A stretch of 64,000 nt of DNA from an uncultured Bacteroidales bacterium (GTDB taxonomy: Bacteria; Bacteroidota; Bacteroidia; Bacteroidales; Bacteroidaceae): positions 124,001 to 188,000 of the forward strand of contig CACWTU010000006.1 of the NCBI GenBank assembly GCA_902763885.1, in the 5' to 3' direction. A program made the position numbers and the translations under genes. Shown in pieces: positions 9,905 through 18,826 of the stretch. The notes beneath the pieces were generated by a model. The model had not been told where the DNA came from. It did not search any database and saw only the letters and a list, made by a program, of their open reading frames with translations. Every line of letters begins with the position of its first letter. Positions within the stretch are counted from its first letter, which is position 1.

Positions 9905-10564
9905 ATGGGCTTTTTAAAGAACCTTTTCTCAAAGAAGAAAGACGAGGTTGAAAACGTCGGTGGAATGGAGGACTTTATGACTCTTATCCGCGTTTACCTG
10001 CAGGCTGAGATAGCAGGAAACCTCGGAATAACAAACATCAACATGCTTCCTGACCTGGCCACATTCAAGCGCGGTCTCAAGATACAGACTCAGGGAAACA
10101 AGCTGGGAGTGGCTGAGAAGGCACGCTGCAAGAAGATGATGGGACAGATGTACGGTATATCAGACGGTTTCTTCAAGGAGATTGACACATGCATCCGCAA
10201 GAACTGCCGCAACGTCAATATGCTGCAGCCGTTCATGTTCCAGTTTCAGGGATTCAGCTCAGATTTGATGATGCAGGTAGGCACCATCCTCAAGTGGAAA
10301 TTCCGCGTTCCCTCATTCATGCGCAACGCCCTGCGTACCATGACAGAGGATGCAGTCCACAAGATCATGACCAACAACTCATGGAAAGATGAGGCCAGCT
10401 ACAAGACGGTGTTCAGCATCCGCCAGTATCAGCAGCACTTAGGATTCAGTGAGAGTTGGATGAGCGAGTACGCTTTCAACACACTTATACTGGCCAAGAA
10501 GGAGCCTCGCAAGAAGGAGGATCTTGAGGCAGCCAGGGAAATGCTCAAAAACAGACAAAAATAG
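9905..10564 (+). CDS. conserved hypothetical protein
   Basis: 219 residues, no signal peptide or membrane helix. The N-terminus (MGFLKNLFSKKKDEVE) is basic and amphipathic, then a helical domain rich in Met, Phe and Lys. It has the look of a soluble Bacteroidales-specific protein but no family is recognised. It is divergent from gap and ends about 10 bp before the promoter of the coiled-coil/zapA unit. Confidence 0.7.
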   Translation: MGFLKNLFSKKKDEVENVGGMEDFMTLIRVYLQAEIAGNLGITNINMLPDLATFKRGLKIQTQGNKLGVAEKARCKKMMGQMYGISDGFFKEIDTCIRKNCRNVNMLQPFMFQFQGFSSDLMMQVGTILKWKFRVPSFMRNALRTMTEDAVHKIMTNNSWKDEASYKTVFSIRQYQQHLGFSESWMSEYAFNTLILAKKEPRKKEDLEAAREMLKNRQK

Positions 10565-10573
10565 GGTCTGCTG

Positions 10574-10604
10574 TTGACACATTTCCCAATTTTAAGTATA
10601 TTTG
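10574..10604 (+). promoter_or_regulatory. promoter of the coiled-coil protein-zapA unit
   Basis: TTG at 10574-10576, a 20 bp spacer, and TATATTTG at 10597-10604. Transcription would begin near 10611, so translation from the ATG at 10635 is favoured over a TTG at 10602 inside the promoter. Confidence 0.7.
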
Positions 10605-10634
10605 TACTTCAAAATACTGGTACTATATCAGAAT

Positions 10635-10928
10635 ATGACTGAAGAAGATTCCAAACTGATTGAACAGTTCGAAGGTAAGATCCGCAAGCTGGTGGATCTC
10701 TACGACACGGTCAAGTGCAGTAATTCTGAACTCCGCAGCCAGTTAGAGGCTAAAGATGAGGAAATCAGGCAGTTGAAAGAGGAACTGGCAAGCCAGCAGG
10801 AATCATACCAGAATTTGAAACGGTCTAAGGTTCTTGAAGTTTCGGGTCATGACATAGATGACACCAAACGCAGGGTATCAGGGCTGGTGCGCGAGATAGA
10901 CCATTGCATTAAACTATTGAATGTATGA
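10635..10928 (+). CDS. small coiled-coil protein upstream of zapA
   Basis: 97 residues beginning MTEEDSKLIEQFEGKIRKL. Residues about 10-70 are charged heptads (LRSQLEAKDEEIRQLKEELA) predicting a coiled coil. It overlaps zapA by 4 bp (ATGA), implying coupled translation. A ZapB-like role in division is a guess based on shape and position only. Confidence 0.7.
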   Translation: MTEEDSKLIEQFEGKIRKLVDLYDTVKCSNSELRSQLEAKDEEIRQLKEELASQQESYQNLKRSKVLEVSGHDIDDTKRRVSGLVREIDHCIKLLNV

Positions 10929-11254
10929 CAGATATGGCAGAAGCAATGGATGATTTGTTTGAAATCAAACTGATGGTAGGCGGAACATACTACCCTCTGA
11001 CCATCCCCAGAAAGGATGAGAGGCTGTATCGTGAAGCTGCCAGACGTATCAACGATAAACTCAACCGTTACCGCGAACATTTTCCGCAGTTGAGTGAAGA
11101 GAAATACTACGTGATGGCCGCCGTTCATATCGCAATGGTGAACGTCATGCTGGAGGATTTCAATGATACGGCTCCATATAAGGATAAGATCCGCCAGATG
11201 GATAAGGAACTTGATTCCATCCTGGGCTTAGGAACAGAATCCGGAGCAGAGTGA
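10925..11254 (+). CDS. zapA: cell division protein ZapA
   Basis: 109 residues with the ZapA pattern: a short beta N-terminus (FEIKLMVGGTYYPLTIPRKDE), then YREAARRINDKLNRYR and a C-terminal coiled coil. ZapA binds and bundles FtsZ filaments at mid-cell. It is coupled to the preceding coiled-coil gene and followed by a structured RNA segment and rny. Confidence 0.85.
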   Translation: MTDMAEAMDDLFEIKLMVGGTYYPLTIPRKDERLYREAARRINDKLNRYREHFPQLSEEKYYVMAAVHIAMVNVMLEDFNDTAPYKDKIRQMDKELDSILGLGTESGAE

Positions 11255-11279
11255 ATCCCTGACAAATCAAGCATTTTCA

Positions 11280-11336
11280 GCGCACTTTCCTGTCAGAAGG
11301 GTGGTCTCCCAACCCTTCCGTAGCAGGTCAGTGCGT
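11280..11336 (+). ncRNA. structured RNA between zapA and rny (possible 6S-like RNA or rny leader)
   Basis: Three stacked helices are evident: GCGCACT 11280-11286 with AGTGCGT 11330-11336, CCTG 11289-11292 with CAGG 11324-11327, and AAGGGT 11297-11302 with ACCCTT 11312-11317. Small internal loops separate them. In Enterobacteria 6S RNA lies just downstream of zapA, which makes a 6S-type RNA worth testing. However, no promoter of the TAnnTTTG type is visible just upstream and the boundaries are unknown. Confidence 0.45.
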
Positions 11337-11367
11337 ATTATATATACAACATAACGGGAGATAGACT

Positions 11368-12900
11368 ATGTTATACATCATTTCAGGATTTGTTGGACTC
11401 CTGGTTGGCGCAGTGATTGCGTACTTCCTGTCCAGCAGCAGTTTAAATAAGAAAGTCCAGAATCGTCTGGAAGAGGCAGAAAACCAAGCAGAAGCCATCA
11501 AGCGTGACAAGCTGCTTGAAGTAAAGGAGAAATTCCTAAATAAAAAGGCAGAACTCGAGAAAGAGGTCCAGATCAGAGACCAGAAACTCCAGCAGAATGA
11601 GAACCGTCTGCGTCAGAAAGAGATGCAGCTCAACCAGCGGCAGAGTGACCTGCAGCGCAAGCATCAGGAGGCCGATGCCGTAAGAGAGAACCTTGAAGCC
11701 CAGATTACAGTTATTGAGGGCAAGAAGGAGGAACTTGAGAAACTCCAGATGCAGGAACGTGAGAAACTTGAGGTAATAAGCGGCCTGTCAGCTGAGGAAG
11801 CCAAGAACCGCCTTGTAGAATCACTCAAGGAGGAGGCCAAGACCGAGGCAGCATCTTACATCAATGAAATAATGGATGATGCCAAGATGACCGCAAGCAA
11901 GGAGGCCAAGAAGATTGTCATCCAGACCATACAGCGTATAGGCACTGAGACTGCAATTGAGAACTCTGTTACCGTATTCCACATTGAGAACGATGAGATG
12001 AAGGGCCGTATCATTGGCCGTGAGGGACGTAACATCCGCGCCATCGAGGCCGCCTGCGGCGTTGAAATCGTGGTTGATGACACTCCTGAGGCTATCGTGA
12101 TTTCAGCATTTGATCCCGTTCGCCGTGAGATAGCACGTCTGGCCCTGCACCAGCTGGTAGCCGACGGCCGCATACACCCCGCCCGCATTGAGGAGGTTGT
12201 GGCCAAGGTTCAGAAGCAGGTTGAGGATGAGATCATCGAGACCGGTAAGCGCACCACAATAGACTTGGGTATTCACGGTCTGCACCCCGAACTTATCCGC
12301 CTGATAGGTAAGATGAAATACCGTTCATCATACGGCCAGAACCTGTTGCAGCACGCACGTGAGACCGCAAACCTTTGCGCCGTAATGGCTGCAGAGCTGG
12401 GCCTTAACCCCAAGAAGGCTAAACGCGCCGGCTTGCTCCACGATATAGGTAAGGTACCCGATGAGGAGACCGAGATGGCACATGCCGAGTACGGTATGCA
12501 TCTGGCAGAGAAATATAAAGAGAAGCCCGATATCTGCAACGCCATCGGTGCTCACCATGAGGAGTGTGAGATGACCAGCCTTATTGCACCCATCGTACAG
12601 ATATGCGATGCCATATCAGGCGCCCGTCCCGGCGCACGCCGTGAGATTGTTGAAGCCTACATCAAGCGTCTCAATGACCTTGAAAAGATAGCCCTCTCCT
12701 ATCCCGGAGTAACCAAGACCTACGCCATCCAGGCCGGTCGTGAGCTCCGCGTCATAGTAGGAGCCGACAAGATTGATGATAAGCAGACTGAGCAGCTCTC
12801 AGCTGAGATAGCACAGAAGATCCAGAATGAGATGACCTACCCCGGCCAGGTAAAGATCACGGTTATTCGCGAGACCCGCGCCGTCAACTACGCAAGATAA
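11368..12900 (+). CDS. rny: ribonuclease Y
   Basis: 510 residues in the canonical order: one N-terminal membrane helix (about residues 3-24), a long charged coiled coil (about 30-190), a KH domain ([15 protein letters not shown], about 210-270) and an HD domain ([12 protein letters not shown] near residue 355). RNase Y is a membrane-anchored endoribonuclease starting mRNA decay. It is followed after 9 bp by the CotH/LTD gene. Confidence 0.95.
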   Translation: MLYIISGFVGLLVGAVIAYFLSSSSLNKKVQNRLEEAENQAEAIKRDKLLEVKEKFLNKKAELEKEVQIRDQKLQQNENRLRQKEMQLNQRQSDLQRKHQEADAVRENLEAQITVIEGKKEELEKLQMQEREKLEVISGLSAEEAKNRLVESLKEEAKTEAASYINEIMDDAKMTASKEAKKIVIQTIQRIGTETAIENSVTVFHIENDEMKGRIIGREGRNIRAIEAACGVEIVVDDTPEAIVISAFDPVRREIARLALHQLVADGRIHPARIEEVVAKVQKQVEDEIIETGKRTTIDLGIHGLHPELIRLIGKMKYRSSYGQNLLQHARETANLCAVMAAELGLNPKKAKRAGLLHDIGKVPDEETEMAHAEYGMHLAEKYKEKPDICNAIGAHHEECEMTSLIAPIVQICDAISGARPGARREIVEAYIKRLNDLEKIALSYPGVTKTYAIQAGRELRVIVGADKIDDKQTEQLSAEIAQKIQNEMTYPGQVKITVIRETRAVNYAR

Positions 12901-12909
12901 AACACTTCT

Positions 12910-15738
12910 ATGAACAGCAGGAGTTTACATAAGCTGCTGTTAATTTGCATAGCAGCGTTTCCATTAACCGACATTAAAGCCGGCTCAACACCAGAGCCGG
13001 CTTTGGTCATTAATGAAATCATGCCAGCCAATATTGACATGTTCATGGATCCGTCATATAATTACGGCAGTTGGATTGAACTGTTCAATGGAACTGACAA
13101 CGACATAAACCTGGCAGGTTATTACCTGAGTGATGACCTGTCCAACCCCACCCTTTGTCCGCTGGGCAATACATCAAGAATAGTCAAAGCCGGCGGATTC
13201 CTGACACTGTGGTTCGGACATAAGGATGACTACTGCCAGCAGCAGATTGAATACAGCCTTGACAGCGACGGAGGAGATATCATACTGTTTGACAGTAATG
13301 GCAAGGCGGTATCGGCTGTAGCATATCCCGTTTCACTGGCACGTATCTCATGGGCAAGGACAACTGATGGCGGAAGTGAATGGGGATACACCGGTAATCC
13401 CACCCCAGGCAAATCAAATAGCGATAGCGAGTTCGCATCGGACCAGATTCCAGCCCCTGAGGTAAGCGTTGAATCCCAACTGTTTACCGGTAGTTTCTCT
13501 TTTATCGTAAACATACCGGAGGGTGCCACGCTTTACTATACTGAGAATGGCTCATTACCCATAAGCAGCAATAAGGCAGCCAAGACAAGTAATGGCAGTT
13601 TCAGTGTATCAGGCACTAAGGTTTACCGTTTCCGCCTCTACAAGGATGGTTTTTTGCCGAGTCCCGTTACAACACGCTCCTACATAAACACTTCAAATAA
13701 GTACGGTGTTCCAATTGTCTCAATTGTAACTGATAACAACGGCCTCTACTCATCTGATTATGGAATGTGGGCAAAAGGTCCTCACGGCAAATCAGGGAAC
13801 GGACAGAGCGAACTTTGCAACTGGAACCGTGACTGGGACCGCTCGGTCAATATGGAGATATTTGATACTGACGGCAATCTGATCTTAAGCCAGGAGGCAG
13901 AGATAACCCCTTCAGGCCGATACAGCCGCGCTTATGACCCCCATCCTTTCAAGGTCAAAGCCAAAAAGAAATACGGATACGAGAACTACTTTGCCTTCAC
14001 TCCGTTCAGTGACAAACCATACAACAAGTATCAGTCACTCAAGTTCAGGAGCGGCGGCAACAATTATACCACAAGACTGAAGGATGCCGCCCTACAGGAA
14101 ATAATACTCCGATCCGGGCTAAATGTTGACTGCCAGTCATACCAGCCCGTGCACCATTATGTAAACGGAGTGTATAAAGGCATCACCAACATACGTGAGC
14201 CCAACAACAAGGATTACGCCTACTCCAACTACGGATATGATGAGGATGAGGTAGATTGCTTCAAGCTGGACCACAACAACGGAAACGGAGGGTTCACACT
14301 CTCTGAAGGCAGCAGAGACGCATGGGACGAATGGGTAAAATTATCCGTCACAGCTTCACAGGACGCATCATACGAGCGCATATGTGAGATTGTTGACGTT
14401 GATGAATTTGCAAATTATATGGCAATAGAATTCTTCCTTGCCAATGAGGACTGGCCAAGAAACAACATCAAGGGATTCCGTCTGAGCGAAGGCGGACGTT
14501 TCCGGTTTGTAGTCTTTGACCTGGACCATGCATTCGGTGCCATCAATGAGGCCACAGGCATCAATCCGTTTTCATCATTTGACTCACAGGAATACTATCC
14601 TGAAGGCGGTTACAAATCCGCTATGGTGACTATCTTCCATAACATGCTTAAGAATGACACCTTCCGGAAAAAATTTATTGACAGTTTCTGTGTAGTTGCA
14701 GGCTCGGTATTTGACACGGACCGCGTCAAATCCATTGTCAATGAACTGTCCACCCGTGCAGAAAGGGAGATGGCATTCAAGAATGAATCACCCAAGAACG
14801 ATGCAGACCTTATACTCAACACCTTAACATCCGATTACAGATCAAATAAAATCACCCAGTTAGGCAGTTGGAGATATGCTAATTTAGGTTCTGCAACCAA
14901 GGCTCAAAAGATAATCAAGACCAATAATGACAAAGCCGTATTGACCTTAAATGGAATAGAAATCCCCACAAACAAATTCATAGGCTATCTGTTCCTGCCC
15001 GCAACGGTAAAAGCGATAGCTCCCAGCGGATATAAATTCGTAGGATGGCAAAAGAACAATAAGATCATCACGACTGATAACGAATATACAATGACCCGTT
15101 CATATGAAATACTGATAGCCTGTTTTGAAGCTGACAGTATCATAGAACGTCCCGTCAGAATCAATGAAGTCAGTGCCTCAAACGATGTTTTCATTAATGA
15201 ATCATTCAAGAAGAATGATTGGATTGAACTTTACAATACCACTTCAAGCAGTTATGATGCCAGTGGAATGTTCCTATCTGACAAACTCTCACAACCGGAA
15301 AAATATGTAATTCCCGATGGCACCGTAATTCCGGCCAACGGATATCTTATAATATGGTGTGACAAGGAGAGCGGCACACAACTGCATGCCCCCTTCAAAC
15401 TTGACAACAAAGATGAGAATGTGATATTGCTTACTGCTGCAGACCATTCATGGGCCGATACGCTAACATATAAGAAACATACCGGCTACCAGAGCGTAGG
15501 TCTATACCCGGACGGAGGAAACACATCATACGTGATGAACAGGCCCAGTATAGGCAAGACCAATAACCTGAGCAGTTATGACAATATTGACAAGCAACAG
15601 GTAAACCTTGTCAGGAAACATTATTATGGCGGTAATAAAGCCGATTTGATATACGATCTGCTGGGACAGCCAGTCACGACACCGCAACCGGGACAGCTCT
15701 ATATCAGGAACGGGCGTAAGTTCTATTATCGGCCCTGA
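12910..15738 (+). CDS. secreted CotH-kinase/lamin-tail-domain surface protein
   Basis: 942 residues. A signal peptide is followed by a lamin-tail domain (about 28-165: LVINEIMPANID...GSWIELFNGTD), a chitobiase C-terminal-like sandwich (about 180-265), a CotH-type domain (about 270-600), a linker, and a second lamin-tail domain (about 740-880: VRINEVSASND...DWIELYNT). The last ~35 residues (IYDLLGQPVTTPQPGQLYIR) resemble the Bacteroidetes type IX secretion tail. CotH proteins include protein kinases of spore coats; here a surface or extracellular role is likely. The last 13 bp overlap the convergent HD gene. Confidence 0.85.
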   Translation: MNSRSLHKLLLICIAAFPLTDIKAGSTPEPALVINEIMPANIDMFMDPSYNYGSWIELFNGTDNDINLAGYYLSDDLSNPTLCPLGNTSRIVKAGGFLTLWFGHKDDYCQQQIEYSLDSDGGDIILFDSNGKAVSAVAYPVSLARISWARTTDGGSEWGYTGNPTPGKSNSDSEFASDQIPAPEVSVESQLFTGSFSFIVNIPEGATLYYTENGSLPISSNKAAKTSNGSFSVSGTKVYRFRLYKDGFLPSPVTTRSYINTSNKYGVPIVSIVTDNNGLYSSDYGMWAKGPHGKSGNGQSELCNWNRDWDRSVNMEIFDTDGNLILSQEAEITPSGRYSRAYDPHPFKVKAKKKYGYENYFAFTPFSDKPYNKYQSLKFRSGGNNYTTRLKDAALQEIILRSGLNVDCQSYQPVHHYVNGVYKGITNIREPNNKDYAYSNYGYDEDEVDCFKLDHNNGNGGFTLSEGSRDAWDEWVKLSVTASQDASYERICEIVDVDEFANYMAIEFFLANEDWPRNNIKGFRLSEGGRFRFVVFDLDHAFGAINEATGINPFSSFDSQEYYPEGGYKSAMVTIFHNMLKNDTFRKKFIDSFCVVAGSVFDTDRVKSIVNELSTRAEREMAFKNESPKNDADLILNTLTSDYRSNKITQLGSWRYANLGSATKAQKIIKTNNDKAVLTLNGIEIPTNKFIGYLFLPATVKAIAPSGYKFVGWQKNNKIITTDNEYTMTRSYEILIACFEADSIIERPVRINEVSASNDVFINESFKKNDWIELYNTTSSSYDASGMFLSDKLSQPEKYVIPDGTVIPANGYLIIWCDKESGTQLHAPFKLDNKDENVILLTAADHSWADTLTYKKHTGYQSVGLYPDGGNTSYVMNRPSIGKTNNLSSYDNIDKQQVNLVRKHYYGGNKADLIYDLLGQPVTTPQPGQLYIRNGRKFYYRP
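12976..13004. other. perfect hairpin inside the start of the CotH/LTD gene
   Basis: AAAGCCGGCTC 12976-12986 and GAGCCGGCTTT 12994-13004 form an 11 bp stem with a 7 nt loop inside the signal-peptide coding part, about 75 bp past the rny stop codon. It looks like an intrinsic terminator without a long T run and could attenuate read-through from rny. Confidence 0.6.
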
Positions 15739-16367
15739 CTTTTAACAGCATCATCATAAGCCGCTTCAAAATACTCTCTGAGGCGGCTTTTTTTATGTAT
15801 TATATCACGCAGGAGAGTCAACCCCTCAGCATTGCGAGACTCCGGAATCCACAGCTTGAGATAGCCACCCACATCATATTTCTCTGCCATATGCTCGCAC
15901 AAGCGCGCCCAATGGCCCTCCTTGTCAAGTTCCGGATAATGCTTGAATCCGTACTGCACGGTCCTGACAATAATGCTCTCAGGAATGATCTGGCGGTCAG
16001 CCTCTGCAACGATCTTTCCGTAAACGGTACGCGGCTCATGGTCCGATGATGCACGGTGATCCTCTGCAGCCTGTGCGATGATCTCAATCTCCTGCTCAGT
16101 AAACCAGCGTCTGAGCCCCCTATCCTCCCTGATTATACGCCCTGATTCCAGATGATGAGTATTACGGTCTACACTAAGCCCCGTATCATGATAAGCCGCA
16201 GCCGCATAAACCATATCAGCATTCACATCATAAAACCCCGCAAGCCTTAGCGCCTCCGCAATGACAGCATTCACATGCTCCCGTCCATGCCCCGCATCAA
16301 ACCCGTCATACATGGGGATGATTGTGCTTTCAATATATTCAACAAGAGATTTGTTCATATCAGACAA
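15726..16367 (-). CDS. HD-domain phosphohydrolase family protein
   Basis: 213 residues, cytoplasmic. HD-type ligands are visible: HGREHVNAV near residue 26, YHDTGL near 59 and EDHRASSD near 107, then VAEADRQ. The pattern is that of small HD hydrolases acting on nucleotides or phosphate esters. The true substrate is not deducible. The gene is convergent with and overlaps the CotH/LTD gene by 13 bp, and is divergent from tmRNA. Confidence 0.8.
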   Translation of the reverse strand: MSDMNKSLVEYIESTIIPMYDGFDAGHGREHVNAVIAEALRLAGFYDVNADMVYAAAAYHDTGLSVDRNTHHLESGRIIREDRGLRRWFTEQEIEIIAQAAEDHRASSDHEPRTVYGKIVAEADRQIIPESIIVRTVQYGFKHYPELDKEGHWARLCEHMAEKYDVGGYLKLWIPESRNAEGLTLLRDIIHKKSRLREYFEAAYDDAVKSQGR

Positions 16368-16397
16368 TTACAATCCCAAAAATAGCGAAACTTTTTC

Positions 16398-16405
16398 TAC
16401 TTTTG
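16398..16405 (+). promoter_or_regulatory. ssrA: -7 element of ssrA promoter
   Basis: TACTTTTG matches TAnnTTTG, about 33 bp before the mature tmRNA 5' end; the extra 5' leader would be removed by RNase P. Confidence 0.6.
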
Positions 16406-16438
16406 CAGCAGGAACAGCGGTTCCGTTACATAAAACCT

Positions 16439-16831
16439 GGGGCTGTCTGGCTTTGACAGCGGGCAGGAATGGTATGTAAGCAGGCAGTGCTCTGTCGGTC
16501 CGCACTATAAAAAGACAGTCAACAATTATCTGGCGAAACTAATTTTGCTTTTGCTGCTTGATCGAAGCACAGTAGATCAGCTTAATCACGGCACTAGGTG
16601 CTGTGACAAAACATCACCCGGAAGCTCTTGCTCCGAAGCTCGTCGATACGGTGGTGCAGTCAAATCGGGGATAGTTTCTGATGGCTTCGCATCAGGGATG
16701 AAATTTTAGAAGATACGGTTATGGCCCGGTAGCTCTATCCAAGTCATGGCCCGACAATTCAAGTGGAGATAAGCCTGTAGAAAGCATATGGTTTCCCCGT
16801 TTGGACGAGGGTTCGACTCCCTCCAGCTCCA
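16439..16831 (+). ncRNA. ssrA: tmRNA
   Basis: The 5' end GGGGCTG pairs with CAGCTCC (16824-16830) to make the acceptor stem, and GGTTCGACTCC forms the T arm. The tag frame at 16532-16561 reads G-E-T-N-F-A-F-A-A-stop, close to the Bacteroidetes tag. CCA is not encoded. tmRNA with SmpB frees ribosomes stalled on broken messages and tags the product for proteolysis. Its last ~43 nt are duplicated in inverted orientation 140 bp downstream. Confidence 0.95.
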
Positions 16832-16833
16832 CA

Positions 16834-17149
16834 AAAAGTAGCCCTTTGGGCTACGCGGTCCCGGAGGGCCGCCAAGCGACAGAATAGAGCGCTTTCGCGA
16901 AGCGAAATAAAAAAAGGACACATGCTCCACATACGAAAGAAAGGCCGCCTTTAGGTGGTCTTTCTTTTGCATGTGGAGCTGGAGGGAGTCGAACCCTCGT
17001 CCAACGGGGAAACCGGGGTCCTTTTTTTAGTTCGCCACAGCGAACGGTGGCCCTGTGGGCCATCTCGCTCGGGGTCTCGCTCGCCCCAATACGTTTACTA
17101 ACCCTATAGTCGCTTACCGCCCTATAGGGCGGGTTGCTCCAAGGGCTAC
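16834..17149. repeat. gene-free palindromic region with inverted copy of the tmRNA 3' end
   Basis: No gene is seen here. 16973-17014 is the reverse complement of tmRNA 16790-16832 with a single 1-nt indel. 16925-16978 forms a long terminator-like hairpin on the minus strand that re-copies the acceptor end (CTCCAC/GTGGAG). 16855-16920 is a ~66 bp element repeated at 37482-37550. Further palindromes follow, for example CCGCCCTATAGGGCGG near 17130, and AGTAGCCC at 16838 reappears inverted at about 17145. Confidence 0.85.
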
Positions 17150-17953
17150 TTATTTGATTTTTGACATTTTTACGGTGGCGGTGTAGGTGATTCCGTCGGT
17201 GCTTTCTCGGACGGCGCTCCATTCCATCACTCCGTTTTCAATTGAGGTTATGACCCACCATTCACGATGTTCTTCCTGGCTCTCGCCCAGGTTTTTCCAA
17301 CGGCAGCAAAGCATATTACCGTCAATAAAATACTGGGCGAACTCATCATTAACCGCCCACTGACCGTCAGACAAGACATAATAACGATAATTTCCGTCAG
17401 TACGGAACTCCCAGCGGTGAAGTTGGGAATCTCCGAAATCTGATCCCTCTTCACTGGTAACACGGCCTTCCCAAACGCCAAGAATAGCCTGTTCAAAATT
17501 ATCAGAAATTTTAATGTAACGGCATGTATACTTGGCTGTTGCCACCTTTAAACCGTCCATATAGGTCTTGACCTCTGAAACGCCGCACATTTCATCATCG
17601 GAAATTGAGGTTACTTTCATCTTATCAACCACCGTGACACGATCATTAATCTGTAACGTCTTAGTAATCTTATGGCCCTTGATTACCACCTCAGACCCAC
17701 CTCTTTTTTTCCATAAGGGATTATCCTCATTATCTACAAGTTCAATCCATGAGGTTGTAGTATAGCCCTCAGTCGGCGAAACAAAAGTAACTACATGGGA
17801 CATATTTGTCAGAAGCGGGGATCCGTTTCTATCCGCAGCCATCCACTTACCTATCACTTTCTCAGAGAAATGATTCAGATTTCTATTATTGCATGCGCCA
17901 AGAAACAGCACAGCAAAAGCAAACGCCAAGACTGTTGATAATCCTTTTTTCAT
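17150..17953 (-). CDS. lipoprotein with lipocalin-like repeats
   Basis: 267 residues from the ATG at 17953; an upstream in-frame ATG at 17977 would spoil the signal peptide. Lipobox LGAC places the anchor at Cys 21. The body contains two similar modules, each beginning with a GKW/GVWEG segment (IGKWMAADRNG and ILGVWEGRVTSEEG), which resembles small lipocalin-like domains of Bacteroidales. Function unknown. The stop codon lies at the edge of the palindromic region after tmRNA. Confidence 0.7.
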   Translation of the reverse strand: MKKGLSTVLAFAFAVLFLGACNNRNLNHFSEKVIGKWMAADRNGSPLLTNMSHVVTFVSPTEGYTTTSWIELVDNEDNPLWKKRGGSEVVIKGHKITKTLQINDRVTVVDKMKVTSISDDEMCGVSEVKTYMDGLKVATAKYTCRYIKISDNFEQAILGVWEGRVTSEEGSDFGDSQLHRWEFRTDGNYRYYVLSDGQWAVNDEFAQYFIDGNMLCCRWKNLGESQEEHREWWVITSIENGVMEWSAVRESTDGITYTATVKMSKIK

Positions 17954-17992
17954 ATCAAATATGTTATTCAAGGGCAAAGATATGTTCTTTTT

Positions 17993-18034
17993 TTATAAAA
18001 AAAATATAGGGCCGCAGTTTTTGCGACCCTATAT
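17993..18034 (-). terminator. intrinsic terminator after the secreted 216-aa protein
   Basis: An ATATAGGG...CCCTATAT stem (18004-18034, with one bulge) is followed on the minus strand by a long T run (17993-18003). Confidence 0.85.
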
Positions 18035-18052
18035 TTTTCTAATAATCAGGGA

Positions 18053-18703
18053 TTAAAATCCACCGAAACCACCAAACTGGCTCATATCCATCTCCTCAAC
18101 CTTAACACCGGCGGGAACCTCGAACATTGAAGCAGGAACGTCCTTCTCCTCGAACTTCTTGCAGGTTGAACCAAAGGTACCGAAGTCTGAAGTCATCTCG
18201 TTCTTGAGCTGGATGCCTTTGTAGATCCATACGGTCTGCTCTGACTGGTTGCCCATCATGTCAACGGTCATGGTGTACTTGGTGCACTCCTTACCGGCGA
18301 TGGTCTCCTTACCAACTTCCTTGATGTTGTTCTCTTTCTTAACCTGATCAGTCAGCTTGTTCCAGTTGATCTGGGCACGGCCACCGCCGAAACCACCCAT
18401 GCCACCGAATGACGGCATCTTGGTAGCAGTCTTAGCCTCATCGTTAATGCGGATCTGAGAACCGTCCTTATCTGTGATTGTGCGGGTCTTGCCTTCGCCA
18501 CCCATGAAACCACCTTCTGATACCTGAGCGGTCTTAAGACCGTAGTTGTCAAAATAGGTCTCAGTGATCATCTCGTTACCCATCATATCCATAGACATGG
18601 TGATAACACCTGATTTTACTCCGTAAGGAGCATCGGCCGGAGCCTGAGCGTTAGCCAGAGAAACTACTGCCAGAAGGGCAGCTGCCAAAAACATCTTTTT
18701 CAT
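18053..18703 (-). CDS. secreted protein, DUF4412-like
   Basis: 216 residues with a signal peptide (MKKMFLAAALLAVVSLANAQ). The remainder looks like the beta-rich fold of DUF4412/LolA-like periplasmic proteins (YGVKSGVITMSMDMMGNE, then a TVDMMGNQSEQTVWIYKG strand pair). It has Gly/Phe-rich stretches (FGGMGGFGGG and a C-terminal FGGFGGF). Monocistronic with a strong terminator. Family assignment is tentative. Confidence 0.65.
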   Translation of the reverse strand: MKKMFLAAALLAVVSLANAQAPADAPYGVKSGVITMSMDMMGNEMITETYFDNYGLKTAQVSEGGFMGGEGKTRTITDKDGSQIRINDEAKTATKMPSFGGMGGFGGGRAQINWNKLTDQVKKENNIKEVGKETIAGKECTKYTMTVDMMGNQSEQTVWIYKGIQLKNEMTSDFGTFGSTCKKFEEKDVPASMFEVPAGVKVEEMDMSQFGGFGGF

Positions 18704-18826
18704 TTTCGTTTTGTTTTAAGTTATTAATTAGTAAAAGGTGAATTATCAAAACAAATTCATTCTACTATCATATAAACCGTAAAAACGAAAGTTAAATGGG
18801 AAAAGGAAAAAAATCAAAAAAAGTTT

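Noticed and set aside
16706..16972. 88-codon minus-strand frame over the tmRNA end
   Set aside because: Covers the tmRNA and its inverted copy; composition is that of structural RNA and palindromes.
16790..17014. attL/attR pair of an integrated element at tmRNA
   Set aside because: The copies are inverted rather than direct and the interval is only ~180 bp without an integrase.
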